DNA from: Streptomyces monashensis
GTDB taxonomy: Bacteria; Actinomycetota; Actinomycetes; Streptomycetales; Streptomycetaceae
Reading direction: 5' to 3'
Length of the DNA stretch: 64,000 bases
Assembly: GCF_001866665.1 (NCBI RefSeq)
Contig: NZ_MLYO01000091.1
Span: 1-64,000, forward strand
A program made the position numbers and the translations under genes. This document shows, in pieces, positions 1 to 8,714 of this stretch. How positions within the stretch are numbered: position 1 is the stretch's first letter; each line of letters opens with the position of its first letter. The notes below the pieces were generated by a model, which was not told the DNA's origin, did not search any database, and saw only the letters and a program-made list of their open reading frames with translations.

Positions 1-261
1 CGACGTGACCAGGCCGCGGACGATGCGCACCCAGTCCCGCCAGAAGTAGACGACGAGTGCGAGGGCGGTGGCCAGGTGGAGGCCGACCAGCTCGTTGAGG
101 TAGAGGGATCCGTCGGCGGAGACGTCCAGGTCGTGCTTCCAGTGCCCGCCGAGCAGGGCGGGAATCAGGATGCTGTGCCCCAGGCTGGAGACCGGGAACA
201 GCTCGGTGACGCCTTGCAGCAGGCCGACGCCCACCGCTTCGGGATAGGTCAGAACGGACAT
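1..261 (-). CDS. uppP: Undecaprenyl-diphosphatase (UppP/BacA family), N-terminal part
   Basis: Membrane phosphatase that recycles undecaprenyl diphosphate to the monophosphate carrier used in peptidoglycan synthesis. Only the first 87 codons are present; the gene runs off the left edge. Reading leftward from ATG at 261, the protein starts MSVLTYPEAVGVGLLQGVTE and continues with LFPVSSLGHSILIPALL. This is the family's first conserved (E/Q)GxxE..PVSS.GH block, with its glutamate at residue 20. A hydrophobic stretch (LATALALVVYFW) ending in a positive RDW turn follows near residues 67-80. The family assignment is firm; the rest of the protein cannot be judged. Confidence 0.85.
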   Translation of the reverse strand, partial: MSVLTYPEAVGVGLLQGVTELFPVSSLGHSILIPALLGGHWKHDLDVSADGSLYLNELVGLHLATALALVVYFWRDWVRIVRGLVTS

Positions 262-472
262 CGGCCGGCCTTCGTCTCCAGGTGCGCGAGGGGGCGGAGC
301 CGAGGACCCGCGCGCGGCGGACGGCTCCGGCGGCGCAACCTACTACACGCGAGCAAGAACCCGGACAGGCCGCGCGAAGCACCCGGCTCGCGGCCGGTAC
401 CGGCCCCTTATCCGGCCGTCGGCGGTCACCGACACCCGGACCGGCGCCGGGAATCATCCGGTTCCGCCCGGT

Positions 473-3148
473 TCACCAGTCGCCGAGCAGGTTCCGCTCG
501 TGGCGCCTGCGGGCCAGTACGAGCCCGGCGGCGTACAGCGCGAGGACGATGGTGAGAAGCAGGTAATACTCCAGCGGGAGCGTGGTGAGGCCGAGCAGCG
601 GGCCGAGCGGGGACGGCGGCAGCACCAGGCCGATGACCGCGAGGGCGGCCGCGGTCCAGCCGACCGGGCCGGGCGGACGGTCCTCGAAGAGCCGGCGTCC
701 GGTGCGCAGCAGCATCATCACCAGGCTCTGGGTGATCAGGTTCTCGGTGAACCAGCCGGAGTGGAAGACCGCCTCGTCCTCGGCCGGGCCGGGGCCGTGC
801 AGGGCGAGGGCCAGGACGACGAAGGTGGCGAGGTCGGCGGCCGCGTTGAGGACGCCGAACCCGGTGATGAAGCGCAGCAGGGCGCGCGGGTCGAGGGCGG
901 CGGGGCGGCGCAGCAGGGCCGGGTGGGGGCGGTCGTAGGCGAAGGCGAGCTGCACCGTGTCGAAGCACAGGTTCTGCACCAGTACCTGCGCCGGGAGCAT
1001 CGGCAGGAAGGGCAGCAGCAGACCGGCGGCGAGCATCGCGATGACGTTGCCGACGTTGGACGACAGGGTGATGCGCAGATACGTGGCGATGTTGCCGCCG
1101 CTGTGCCGGCCCGCGTGGATGGCGTGGTCGACGGCGGTGAGGTCCTTCTCGGCCAGCACCACGTCGGCGCCCTCCCGGGCCACGTCGGTGGCGTCGCGCG
1201 GGGCGATGCCGACGTCGGCCGCCCACAGGGCCGAGACGTCGTTGACCCCGTCGCCGAGGAAGCCCACCGTGTGCCCGCCGGTGCGCAGCGCGGCGCTGAT
1301 CCGCGCCTTGTGCTCCGGGGTGCAGCGGGCGAAGACCGTCGTACGGCGGGCCAGGTCGGCCAGTTCCGCGTCGGTCAGGGCATCGGTGCGGTCGGCGGTG
1401 ACCACCTGGTCCGGGCCCAGCTCGATGCCCAGGTCGCGGCAGGCGCGGGCCGCGGTGCCGGGGTGGTCGCCGGTGAGGATCCTGATGGCGACGCCGCGTG
1501 CGGCGAGCGCGGCGAGGGCGGGCGCGGCGGTGGGCGCGAGCGCGTCGCGCAGGGTGACGAAGCCGCGGAAGTCGAGGCCGCGCTCGTCGGCCGGGGTGTA
1601 GTCGCGCAGCCGGGCCGGGCGTTCGGCGGTGGCGACCGCCAGCACCCGCAGTCCGTCCCGCGCGGCCCGGCCCGCGAGGTCCGCGAGCCGGTCCGCCTCC
1701 GCCGGCTCCAGGGCGCAGCGCTCCAGGACGGCCTCCACGGCGCCCTTGACGACGAGCGTGTGCGAGCCCAGCCGGCCGGGGGTGCGCACCACGGCCGTGG
1801 CGAGCCGGCGCACGGGGTCGAACGGGAGCGCCGCGACCCCGTCGTACGCCATGAGGTCGTCCTCGTCGGCCGTGTCCAGGACCGCCTCGTCCAGGGCGTC
1901 GGGCTCGGGCAGTTCGGCGAGCTGGAGGGTCCACCAGGCGTTGACGGCGGCCCAGCGGACCACCTCGGGATCGTCGGCGCCCGCCGCGTCCAGGCCTCGC
2001 TCGACCACCGGCCGGTCCTGGGTGAGGGTGCCCGTCTTGTCCAGGCACAGCACGTCGACCGCGCCCAGGTCGTGCAGGGCCGGGAGCCGTTTGACGATCA
2101 CCCCGTGCGTACGGGCCAGCAGCGACGCGCCGCGCGCCAGACAGGTGGTGACGACGACCGGCAGCATCTCCGGTGTCAGTCCGACCGCCACCGCCACCGC
2201 GAACGGCAGGGTCTCCAGCCCCCGGTCGCGCAGCGCCGCGTTGGCCATCAGCACCAGCGGCGGGGTGAGCAGCATGAACCGGATCAGGATCCACGAGATG
2301 CCGTACACCGACCGGTCGAAGGCGCTCGCCTCGCGTCGGCCGACCGTGCGGCCGTGGGCGGCCGCGAACCGGGTGCGCCCGCCCGTCTCCAGCACGACGG
2401 CGGTGCCGCTGCCGGTGGCGACGCTGCTGCCCTGGAAGCACAGCTGCGGCTGCTCGAAGACGGCGGTGCCGGCCGGCCCGGCGGCCGCTGCGACGTCGGC
2501 CGCGTGTTTCGGGACCGGGGCCGACTCCCCGGTCAGCGCCGACTGGTGCACGGTCAGGCCCCGCGCGCGCAGCAGCCGTACGTCCGCCGGGACCAGGTCG
2601 CCCGCGCCGAGCTGGACGATGTCGCCGGGGACCAGGTCCTCCACCGGGACCTCGCGGGCCTCGGGGGCCGCCTCCTCGTCCGCCCGGCGCAGCACGGTGG
2701 AGGTGGTGGCGACCAGCTCGCGCAGCTGGGCCATGGACCGGTCGGCGCGGTACTCGCCGGAGGCCCGCAGCACACTGCTGGTCACGACCAGGGCGAGGAT
2801 CACACAGGCGGTGGACCAGGCGAACACGGCGGCGGAGACCAGGGCGAGACAGAGCAGCACCGCGGTGAAGGGGTCGCGCAGGCCGCGCACCAGCAGGCGC
2901 GGCCAGGAGGCGTCCTCGCGGGCGGGCAGCGTGTTCGCGCCGCAGCGGGCGAGGCGCAGCGCGGCCTCGTCCTCGGTCAGTCCGCGCGGCCCCGTGTCCA
3001 GCCGCCGCAGCACCTGCAGTGCGGTGGCCGCGTCCGGCGCCCCGGCGGCCGGCTCCGGCCCGGTGCCGTCCGCCGCGCGCGTGCCCGGTACGACCCCGGC
3101 GGCCGGCGCCTCGGCGTCCTCTCCCCAGGCCGGGGCGCTCCTAGGCAC
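473..3148 (-). CDS. mgtA: Magnesium-translocating P-type ATPase (MgtA-type)
   Basis: Predicted inner-membrane P-type ATPase of 891 residues, the usual length for the P3B Mg2+-importing family. Seen in the sequence: a variable, Pro/Ala-rich N-terminus of about 55 residues, a cation-ATPase N domain, the TGES dephosphorylation loop at 206-209, a GLTPEMLPVVV membrane-4 motif near 323, the phosphorylation site DKTGTLT with Asp370, a TGDHPGTA hinge and GDGVNDVSA near the end of the P domain. The start overlaps the upstream ArsR gene by 8 bp, so the two are probably translationally coupled. Mg2+ specificity is inferred from the TPEMLP motif and overall similarity to MgtA/MgtB; related cations cannot be excluded. 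No Mg2+ riboswitch is visible, which fits control by the ArsR protein instead. Confidence 0.85.
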   Translation of the reverse strand: MPRSAPAWGEDAEAPAAGVVPGTRAADGTGPEPAAGAPDAATALQVLRRLDTGPRGLTEDEAALRLARCGANTLPAREDASWPRLLVRGLRDPFTAVLLCLALVSAAVFAWSTACVILALVVTSSVLRASGEYRADRSMAQLRELVATTSTVLRRADEEAAPEAREVPVEDLVPGDIVQLGAGDLVPADVRLLRARGLTVHQSALTGESAPVPKHAADVAAAAGPAGTAVFEQPQLCFQGSSVATGSGTAVVLETGGRTRFAAAHGRTVGRREASAFDRSVYGISWILIRFMLLTPPLVLMANAALRDRGLETLPFAVAVAVGLTPEMLPVVVTTCLARGASLLARTHGVIVKRLPALHDLGAVDVLCLDKTGTLTQDRPVVERGLDAAGADDPEVVRWAAVNAWWTLQLAELPEPDALDEAVLDTADEDDLMAYDGVAALPFDPVRRLATAVVRTPGRLGSHTLVVKGAVEAVLERCALEPAEADRLADLAGRAARDGLRVLAVATAERPARLRDYTPADERGLDFRGFVTLRDALAPTAAPALAALAARGVAIRILTGDHPGTAARACRDLGIELGPDQVVTADRTDALTDAELADLARRTTVFARCTPEHKARISAALRTGGHTVGFLGDGVNDVSALWAADVGIAPRDATDVAREGADVVLAEKDLTAVDHAIHAGRHSGGNIATYLRITLSSNVGNVIAMLAAGLLLPFLPMLPAQVLVQNLCFDTVQLAFAYDRPHPALLRRPAALDPRALLRFITGFGVLNAAADLATFVVLALALHGPGPAEDEAVFHSGWFTENLITQSLVMMLLRTGRRLFEDRPPGPVGWTAAALAVIGLVLPPSPLGPLLGLTTLPLEYYLLLTIVLALYAAGLVLARRRHERNLLGDW

Positions 3149-3554
3149 CGGTCCCCTGCAGCCCGGTCAGCGGCGCGAGGGGCTCCCCGGCACGCTGGGA
3201 CAGCCGGCCGACCAGCACGCGGACGACCGCGACGGCATCGGGGTCGCCGACGTAGTAGATCTGCCGCCGGCCCTCCCGGCGGGAGCGGACGAGTCCGGCG
3301 AGCTTCAGCTTGGACAGGTGCTGGCTGACGGCGGGCAGCGCCCCGCCGACCCGGTCCGCGAGGGCGCTCACGTCGCTCTCTCCCTGGGCCAGCGCCCACA
3401 TGATGTGCAGTCGCGGCGCCGCGGCCAGCAGCCCGAAGGCGGCGGCCGCCGTCGCGAGCACCTCGGCGGACGGATCCTCGAAGCCGCGGGCGATCTGTGC
3501 CACGGTCCCCTCCTTGTCGCCACCCGTCCACCGGTCGATGCGGACCTCGCACAT
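3141..3554 (-). CDS. ArsR-family winged-helix transcriptional regulator
   Basis: Small DNA-binding protein of 137 residues. The central part (about 45-105) reads as an ArsR winged helix: HIMWALAQGESDVSALADRV, then LPAVSQHLSKLKLAGLVRSR as recognition helix and RREGRRQIYYV as wing. It is the first gene of a two-gene unit with the P-type ATPase, overlapping it by 8 bp, so it most likely controls its own operon in response to a cation. No CxC or DxHxxH metal site typical of ArsR, SmtB or CzrA is obvious, so the ligand is unknown. On the minus strand a TAGACT hexamer at 3569-3564 ends 9 nt before the ATG, suggesting an almost leaderless transcript. Confidence 0.85.
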   Translation of the reverse strand: MCEVRIDRWTGGDKEGTVAQIARGFEDPSAEVLATAAAAFGLLAAAPRLHIMWALAQGESDVSALADRVGGALPAVSQHLSKLKLAGLVRSRREGRRQIYYVGDPDAVAVVRVLVGRLSQRAGEPLAPLTGLQGTGA

Positions 3555-3563
3555 GTGGTGACC

Positions 3564-3569
3564 AGTCTA
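3564..3569 (-). promoter_or_regulatory. -10 hexamer (TAGACT) of the arsR-mgtA unit
   Basis: TAGACT on the minus strand, 9 nt upstream of the arsR ATG. No convincing -35 is seen. The short distance implies a leader of only a few nucleotides. Confidence 0.45.
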
Positions 3570-3624
3570 GGGGGCGTCGCGGGGATCACCCCGGCGTCGC
3601 GGGTCCCGGCACGCGCACCGGCGG

Positions 3625-4953
3625 CTACAGGCCCACGTCCCGGCCGCGGATGTCCTCCAGGGACTCGCGGCGGACCAGCAGCCGGGCCAGGCCCTCGCGG
3701 ACGGCGGCCACCGGCGGGCGGCCGACCAGGTTGTAGCCGGAGGCCATCGACAGGTGGTACGCGCCCGCCACCGGTACGGCGAGCAGGTCGCCGGGGTGCA
3801 CGTCCCCCGGCAGCTCGACCCCGGCGGCCAGCACGTCACCGGCCTCGCAGTGCCGGCCCACGACGGTCACCGGGGCCGGCGCCGCCGTGCTGCGCCGGCC
3901 CACCAGCCGGGGCGCGTACCGGACGCCGTACAGCGCCGGGCGCGGGTTGTCGCTCATGCCGCCGTCGACGGCCACGAAGACCCGGTCGCCGGTGTGCTTG
4001 ACGGACAGCACGCGGTACAGCGCGACGCCCGCCGGGCCCGCGATCGCCCGGCCCGGCTCGATGATCAGGCGGGGCACCGGCAGCCCGGCCGTGGCGCAGG
4101 CGTCGGCCAGTTCGGCACGGACCCTGCGGGCCAGCGCCGTCAGGTCCAGTGCCTCCTCGCCGGGGCGGTAGGCGATGCCGTGGCCGCCGCCGAGGTCGAG
4201 TTCGGGCAGCACCAGCCCGTGCTGCTCGTACAGCCGGGACATGAGCCCGACCATGCGGCGCACCGCGACCAGGTACGGCTTGACGCTGGTGATCTGGGAG
4301 CCCAGGTGGCAGTGCAGGCCGGTGAGCCGGAGCTGCGGCTGGTCGAGGATGCGGGTGATGGCGTGCTGGGCGTAGCCGTCGCGGATGCTGAGCCCGAACT
4401 TCTGGTCCTCGGTGCCGGTGCGGATCTTGTCGTGGCCGCCCGCGCCGATGCCGGGCACGACCCGGACCATCACCTTCTGGTGCCCCTGCGGTCCGACGGC
4501 GGCGGCCAGCCGGGCGATCTCGGACGGGCTGTCGATGACGACGCGTCCGACGCCGAGGCGCAGCGCGGTCTCCAGGTCGCGCGGGGACTTGGCGTTGCCG
4601 TGCAGCACGATCCGCTCCGCCGGGAAGCCGGTGGTGACGGCGAGTTCGAGTTCGCCGGCCGAGCAGACGTCGAGGCCGAGCCCCTCCTCGGCCGTCCAGT
4701 GGGCCATGGCCCGGCACAGGAACGCCTTGGCGGCGTAGAGGACTTCGGCGTCGGGGAAGGCGTCGCGGTAGGTGCGGCAGCGGTCGCGGACCTCGGCCTC
4801 GTCGAGGACGTATACAGGGGTGCCGAAGCGCTCGGCGATCTCCGCGAGCGGTACGCCGCCCACGGCGAGGTCGCCGTGCGGGGACTCGGCGGTGGAGGCG
4901 GGCCACACCGACAACTCGGCGGCCCGGGTGGCTGGTTCGTGAACCGTGGTCAT
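3625..4953 (-). CDS. lysA: Diaminopimelate decarboxylase
   Basis: PLP-dependent enzyme that decarboxylates meso-diaminopimelate to L-lysine. The 442-residue product has the fold-III alanine-racemase/DapDC architecture: VLYAAKAF with the Schiff-base Lys76, HGNAKS, a GLHCHLGSQ block, the glycine-rich PLP phosphate loop LDLGGGHGIAY, IIEPGRAI, and the C-terminal catalytic region CEAGDVLA. The open frame runs on upstream without a stop, but ATG 4953 is preceded by GAGGGG 8 nt away and matches the family start. It lies 14 nt downstream of a small conserved gene and probably shares its promoter. Streptomyces often carry more than one DapDC-like gene, so this may not be the only lysA. The ask-asd operon of the same pathway is 37 kb away. 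Confidence 0.9.
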   Translation of the reverse strand: MTTVHEPATRAAELSVWPASTAESPHGDLAVGGVPLAEIAERFGTPVYVLDEAEVRDRCRTYRDAFPDAEVLYAAKAFLCRAMAHWTAEEGLGLDVCSAGELELAVTTGFPAERIVLHGNAKSPRDLETALRLGVGRVVIDSPSEIARLAAAVGPQGHQKVMVRVVPGIGAGGHDKIRTGTEDQKFGLSIRDGYAQHAITRILDQPQLRLTGLHCHLGSQITSVKPYLVAVRRMVGLMSRLYEQHGLVLPELDLGGGHGIAYRPGEEALDLTALARRVRAELADACATAGLPVPRLIIEPGRAIAGPAGVALYRVLSVKHTGDRVFVAVDGGMSDNPRPALYGVRYAPRLVGRRSTAAPAPVTVVGRHCEAGDVLAAGVELPGDVHPGDLLAVPVAGAYHLSMASGYNLVGRPPVAAVREGLARLLVRRESLEDIRGRDVGL

Positions 4954-4967
4954 CGTGACTGCCCCTC

Positions 4968-5309
4968 TCAGGCGGCGAACGCGGATGCCGGTGCGGGCGC
5001 CGGCCTGGGTCCTGTCGGCCCGGCGGCCGGGGCGGTGAACTGCGGGTCCACCGTGAGGGCGGTGACGCCGAGCGGGGCGGTCAGCGCGCGCAACGCGGGC
5101 TCGGCGAGGCGGATCCAGGGCTGGTCGGGGCCGAGCGTGGCGGTCAGCCGGAGCAGACAGGTGAAACCGACGGCGGTGCGCTCGCCGAGGGGGGTGCGAA
5201 AGAGCCGGGCCGCGCATCCCGAGGGTCCCGGCCGGACCGGCACGTACAGGGGTCCGGCCGGGGTCGGATCGGAGGGCTCGGGGTCGTCGCCGAAGAGAAG
5301 TGCTGCCAT
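4968..5309 (-). CDS. SAV_915-like conserved hypothetical protein
   Basis: A 113-residue soluble protein with no signal peptide or membrane segment. It contains an SseB-like short beta pattern (PLYVPVRPG, LFRTPLGERTAVGFT) and ends in an Ala/Pro-rich tail. I recall similar short proteins in many Streptomyces, annotated SAV_915 family, function unknown. ATG 5309 is preceded by GGGAGG at 6 nt. The gene lies directly upstream of lysA on the same strand and is the first gene downstream of the 5425-5472 motif array, with a good -10 (TAACGT, 5393-5388) between. I do not assign a function. Confidence 0.7.
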   Translation of the reverse strand: MAALLFGDDPEPSDPTPAGPLYVPVRPGPSGCAARLFRTPLGERTAVGFTCLLRLTATLGPDQPWIRLAEPALRALTAPLGVTALTVDPQFTAPAAGPTGPRPAPAPASAFAA

Positions 5310-5387
5310 GGGGTGCCTCCCGAAGGGCAGGGAGCGAGTGGTCCGAAGGGCCCCGGACGCGGGGAGGCGGACCGGGGCTCGCCGTCG

Positions 5388-5393
5388 ACGTTA
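5388..5393 (-). promoter_or_regulatory. -10 hexamer (TAACGT) upstream of SAV_915-like gene and lysA
   Basis: On the minus strand TAACGT begins 31 nt after the proximal half-site of the 5425-5472 array, the same geometry seen at the two leaderless membrane-protein genes. It leaves a leader of about 70 nt before ATG 5309. Confidence 0.45.
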
Positions 5394-5424
5394 TGCCCGC
5401 TGTCCGGGGGGTTCCGGCGGGCCC

Positions 5425-5472
5425 TGACGGGACGCTGACGACGATCCCGGTGACCTTGACGCGCCGCTGACG
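5425..5472. promoter_or_regulatory. Four-part TGACG array (putative OmpR/KdpE-type operator)
   Basis: Four perfect TGACG half-sites on the plus strand start at 5425, 5436, 5457 and 5468 (spacing 11, 21, 11). The array lies between the divergent SAV_915-like/lysA genes and the universal stress gene. Direct repeats at 11 bp are typical of OmpR/PhoB-family regulators. The distance to the minus-strand -10 at 5393 suggests it drives lysA; it may also act on the stress gene. Confidence 0.65.
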
Positions 5473-5592
5473 GGCTCGGCGGAAGGGGTGGGAACAGGCC
5501 GTCAGAAGCCCGCCAAGAACTGACGTACGGGCTGTTCGAAGGGCGGGAGGGGCGGTGTGATGGACGTGGTTCCCGCTGACGAGGAGGATCCG

Positions 5593-6132
5593 ATGTCCGA
5601 GTACCGCCCGCCTTCGGCCGCCCGGGTCGTGGTGGGAGTGAACGGCTCGCCGGGCGGTGCGGCCGCACTGGCCCGGGCCGCCGTCGAGGCCAGGCGCCGG
5701 GGGGCCGAACTCTGGCCGGTGCTGGCGTGGGAGCCGCCGGAGGGCGATCTGGCCTCCCGCCGGTTCCCGGCCACGAGCGCCCTGGTCCCACGGTGGGAGC
5801 AGCTGGCCCGCGAGCAGCTGGCCGGCGCGCTGTGCGACGTGTTCGGCGCCGCGGACACCGGGCTGCCCGGACAGGCGGTCGTCGTCCGCGGCGCCCCCGG
5901 CCGGGCGCTGGTGCGCACGGCCGACCGGGAGGACGACGTCCTGGTCGTCGGCACCGGCGGCCGCGGCCTGCTGCGCCGCGGCCTGTGGCCGTCGGTCAGC
6001 CGCTACTGCCTCGCCCATGCCACCTGCCCCGTGCTGGCGGTACCACCGTCACCGCTGGAGGCGGAACTGGCCGCGGTGCGGCGGCGGAACACCTGGGGAC
6101 TGCCGTTGCTGCCGCCGACCGCGACCCCCTGA
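5593..6132 (+). CDS. Universal stress protein (UspA) family
   Basis: Single Usp domain protein of 179 residues. The N-terminal strand RVVVGVNGSPGGAAALARAA and the C-terminal VLVVGTGGRGLLRRGLWPSV followed by CPVLAVPP are the usual ATP-binding landmarks. In the G-x2-G-x9-G-(S/T) phosphate loop the last glycine is proline (LWPS), so ATP binding may be altered. ATG 5593 is chosen over upstream in-frame starts because GAGGAGG lies at 5581-5587. Usp proteins accompany K+ and hypoxia stress loci in actinobacteria. The Usp domain is also part of KdpD, so its place next to kdpDE and beside a TGACG array suggests a role in the same response. Confidence 0.85.
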   Translation: MSEYRPPSAARVVVGVNGSPGGAAALARAAVEARRRGAELWPVLAWEPPEGDLASRRFPATSALVPRWEQLAREQLAGALCDVFGAADTGLPGQAVVVRGAPGRALVRTADREDDVLVVGTGGRGLLRRGLWPSVSRYCLAHATCPVLAVPPSPLEAELAAVRRRNTWGLPLLPPTATP

Positions 6133-6150
6133 GGCGGGATCAGCCCCCGC

Positions 6151-8700
6151 TCACCCGCACTCGCCCGACGCCACCGGCCCCGTGCACCGCTCGCGCGACG
6201 GCGCCGTCCGTACCGTCAGGACCATCGTCAGTCCCCCGCCCGGCGTGTCCTCCGCGTGCAGCGTGCCGCCGATCGCCTCGGCGAAGCCCCGCGCGACCGC
6301 CAGGCCGAGCCCCACGCCGACGCCCCGCGGCGCGTCCCCGTAGCGCTGGAAGGGTTCGAAGATGCGGTCCTTGGCCTCGTCCGGGACACCCGGCCCCCGG
6401 TCCACGACCCGCAGTTCGACCCGGTCGGCGAGGGCGCTCGCAAAGACCAGGACCGGCTCGTGCGGCGGGCTGTACTTGACGGCGTTCTCGACCACGTTGG
6501 CGACGGCCCGCTCCAGCAGGCCCCGGTCGACCGCGACCATCGGCAGCGTCTCCGGGATGTCCAGCTCCACACTGTCCTCCGGCACCCCGCCGAGCGCCAT
6601 CGGCACGACCTCGTCCAAGTCCGTCTCGCGGATGATCGGGGTCACCGTGCCGGTCTGCAGGCGGGACATGTCCAGCAGGTTGCCGACCAGGTGGTCGAGG
6701 CGGTCGGCGCCCTCCTCGATGGCCGCGAGCAGTTCCGCCCGGTCCCGCGGGGACCACTCGACGTCGTCCGAACGCAGCGAGGTGACCGACGCCTTGATGC
6801 CCGCGAGCGGGGTGCGCAGATCGTGGCTGACGGCGGCCAGCAGGGCGGTCCTCATGCGGTTGCCCTCGGCCAGTTCCTCGGCCCGGTCGGCCTCGCGCTG
6901 GAGCCTTTGGCGGTCCAGGACGACGGCCGCCTGCGCGGCGAACGCGGCCAGCACCCGGCGGTCGGCGGCGGGCAGCACCCGGCCGCTGAGCGAGAGCGCC
7001 ATGTGGTCGCCGACGGGGACGTCCACGTCGGCGTCCTCCGGGATCGCGGCCGGGCGGGGGCCCACGCTGCCCGCGCAGGTCCACGGCGCCGTCTCGCCCG
7101 AGCGCTCCAGCAGCGCGGCCGACTCCATGCCGAAGGTCTCGCGCACCCGCTCCAGCAGCTCCTCCAGGCCGGTCTCGCCGCGCAGCACGTTCCCGGCGAG
7201 GAAGGACAGGATCTCCGACTCGGCGCGCAGCCGGGCCGCCTGCTGGGTGCGCCGGGCCGCGAGGTCCACGACCGAGGCGACGGACACCGCGACCCCGACG
7301 AAGATCGCTATGGCGACGATGTTCTTCGGGTCGGCGATCGTGAGGGTGTGGACAGGCGGCGTGAAGTACCAGTTGAGCAGGAGGGAGCCCACGACCGCCG
7401 AGGCCAGCGCCGGGTAGAGGCCGCCGAGCAGCGCCGCCGCGACCGTCAGCGTCAGGTACAGCAGCATGTCGTTGGCGAGGCCGACGTCCGGCGTGGTGCT
7501 GGTGAGCAGCCAGGTCAGCAGCACAGGTCCGAGCACGCCGACCAGCCAGCCCCGGATGACCCGGGAGCGGCCGAGCCGGGCGCCCCGGGCGGCGGGCAGC
7601 GCCGGGCCGCGGCCCCTGCCCGCCTCGTCGTGCGTGATGAGGTGCACGTCGAGGTCGGGACCGGACTCGACGGCGACCGTGGCGCCGACGCCCGGCCCGA
7701 GGACGTACTGCCAGCCGCGCCGGCGCGAGACGCCGAGGACGATCTGGGTGGCGTTGACGCCGCGCGCGAAGTCGAGCAGCGCGGCCGGTATGTCGTCGCC
7801 CACGACATGGTGGAAGGTGCCGCCGAGGTCCTCGACCAGGGTGCGCTGGTCGGCGAGTTCCTTCGGCGAGGCAGCCCTGAGCCCGTCGCTGCGGGAGATG
7901 TAGACCGCCAGCACCTCGCCGCCCGCGCCCTTCTCGGCCAGGCGGGCCGCACGCCGTATCAGCGTGCGCCCCTCGGGGCCGCCGGTCAGGCCGACCACGA
8001 TGCGTTCGCGCGAGCCCCAGATGGTCGACACCCGGTGCTCGCTGCGGTACTCGGTCAGGTACTCGTCGACCCGGTCGGCCACCCACAGCAGCGCCAACTC
8101 CCGCAGGGCGGTGAGGTTTCCGGGCCGGAAGTAGTTGGCGAGGGCCGCGTCGACCTTGTCCGGCCGGTAGATGTTGCCGTGCGCCATCCGGCGGCGCAGC
8201 GCCTCCGGGGACATGTCCACCAGCTCGATCTGGCCCGCCCGCCGGACGACCTCGTCCGGCACGGTCTCCTGCTGCCGGACGCCGGTGATCGACTCGACGA
8301 CGTCGCCCAGCGACTCCAGGTGCTGGATGTTGACCGTCGAGATGACGTCGATCCCGGCGGCGAGCAGCTCCTCGACGTCCTGCCAGCGCCTGGCGTTGCG
8401 CGAGCCGGGGATGTTGGTGTGCGGCAGCTCGTCCACGAGCGCCACGCGGGGGCGGCGGGCGAGAACGGCGTCCACGTCCATCTCGGTGAAGACGCTCCCC
8501 CGGTACTCGATCTCCTTGCGCGGGATCTGTTCCAGGCCGTGCAGCATCACCTCGGTGCGGGGCCGGCGGTGGTGTTCGACGAAGGCGACCACGCAGTCGG
8601 TGCCCCGCTCGATACGGCGGTGGGCCTCCGACAGCATCGCGTACGTCTTGCCGACGCCGGGTGCCGAACCGAGGTAGATCCGGAGCTTGCCGCGTGCCAT
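6151..8700 (-). CDS. kdpD: Osmosensitive K+ sensor histidine kinase KdpD
   Basis: Sensor kinase of 849 residues that phosphorylates KdpE under K+ limitation or salt stress. Domains in order: KdpD N-terminal domain with Walker-A-like GSAPGVGKT at 11-19, a Usp-like domain (about 245-370), four transmembrane helices (about 395-490, DUF4118 type), a GAF-like region, and a HisKA domain with SHDLRTPLAGI (His626) followed by N, G1 (VDRGPGVP) and G2 (GVGVGLGLA) boxes. ATG 8700 has GAGGAA at a proper distance. An alternative ATG at 8718 overlaps the kdpE stop but has no usable spacing. Here kdpE precedes kdpD, the reverse of the E. coli order. A second KdpD lies at 21083-23584. Confidence 0.93.
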   Translation of the reverse strand: MARGKLRIYLGSAPGVGKTYAMLSEAHRRIERGTDCVVAFVEHHRRPRTEVMLHGLEQIPRKEIEYRGSVFTEMDVDAVLARRPRVALVDELPHTNIPGSRNARRWQDVEELLAAGIDVISTVNIQHLESLGDVVESITGVRQQETVPDEVVRRAGQIELVDMSPEALRRRMAHGNIYRPDKVDAALANYFRPGNLTALRELALLWVADRVDEYLTEYRSEHRVSTIWGSRERIVVGLTGGPEGRTLIRRAARLAEKGAGGEVLAVYISRSDGLRAASPKELADQRTLVEDLGGTFHHVVGDDIPAALLDFARGVNATQIVLGVSRRRGWQYVLGPGVGATVAVESGPDLDVHLITHDEAGRGRGPALPAARGARLGRSRVIRGWLVGVLGPVLLTWLLTSTTPDVGLANDMLLYLTLTVAAALLGGLYPALASAVVGSLLLNWYFTPPVHTLTIADPKNIVAIAIFVGVAVSVASVVDLAARRTQQAARLRAESEILSFLAGNVLRGETGLEELLERVRETFGMESAALLERSGETAPWTCAGSVGPRPAAIPEDADVDVPVGDHMALSLSGRVLPAADRRVLAAFAAQAAVVLDRQRLQREADRAEELAEGNRMRTALLAAVSHDLRTPLAGIKASVTSLRSDDVEWSPRDRAELLAAIEEGADRLDHLVGNLLDMSRLQTGTVTPIIRETDLDEVVPMALGGVPEDSVELDIPETLPMVAVDRGLLERAVANVVENAVKYSPPHEPVLVFASALADRVELRVVDRGPGVPDEAKDRIFEPFQRYGDAPRGVGVGLGLAVARGFAEAIGGTLHAEDTPGGGLTMVLTVRTAPSRERCTGPVASGECG

Positions 8701-8714
8701 GTGGTTCCTCGGGG

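Noticed and set aside
262..472. Search for a gene or terminator between uppP and the MgtA-type gene
   Set aside because: Only short GC-rich inverted segments; nothing convincing.
500..3328. 942-codon open frame on the plus strand opposite the MgtA-type gene
   Set aside because: Shadow of the minus-strand ATPase; low-complexity Arg/Gly/Gln composition and no domain.
3555..3624. Mg2+ riboswitch or TGACG array controlling the arsR-mgtA unit
   Set aside because: The 70-bp gap is too short for an M-box, and CGTCG copies there are 20 bp apart, not 11/21.
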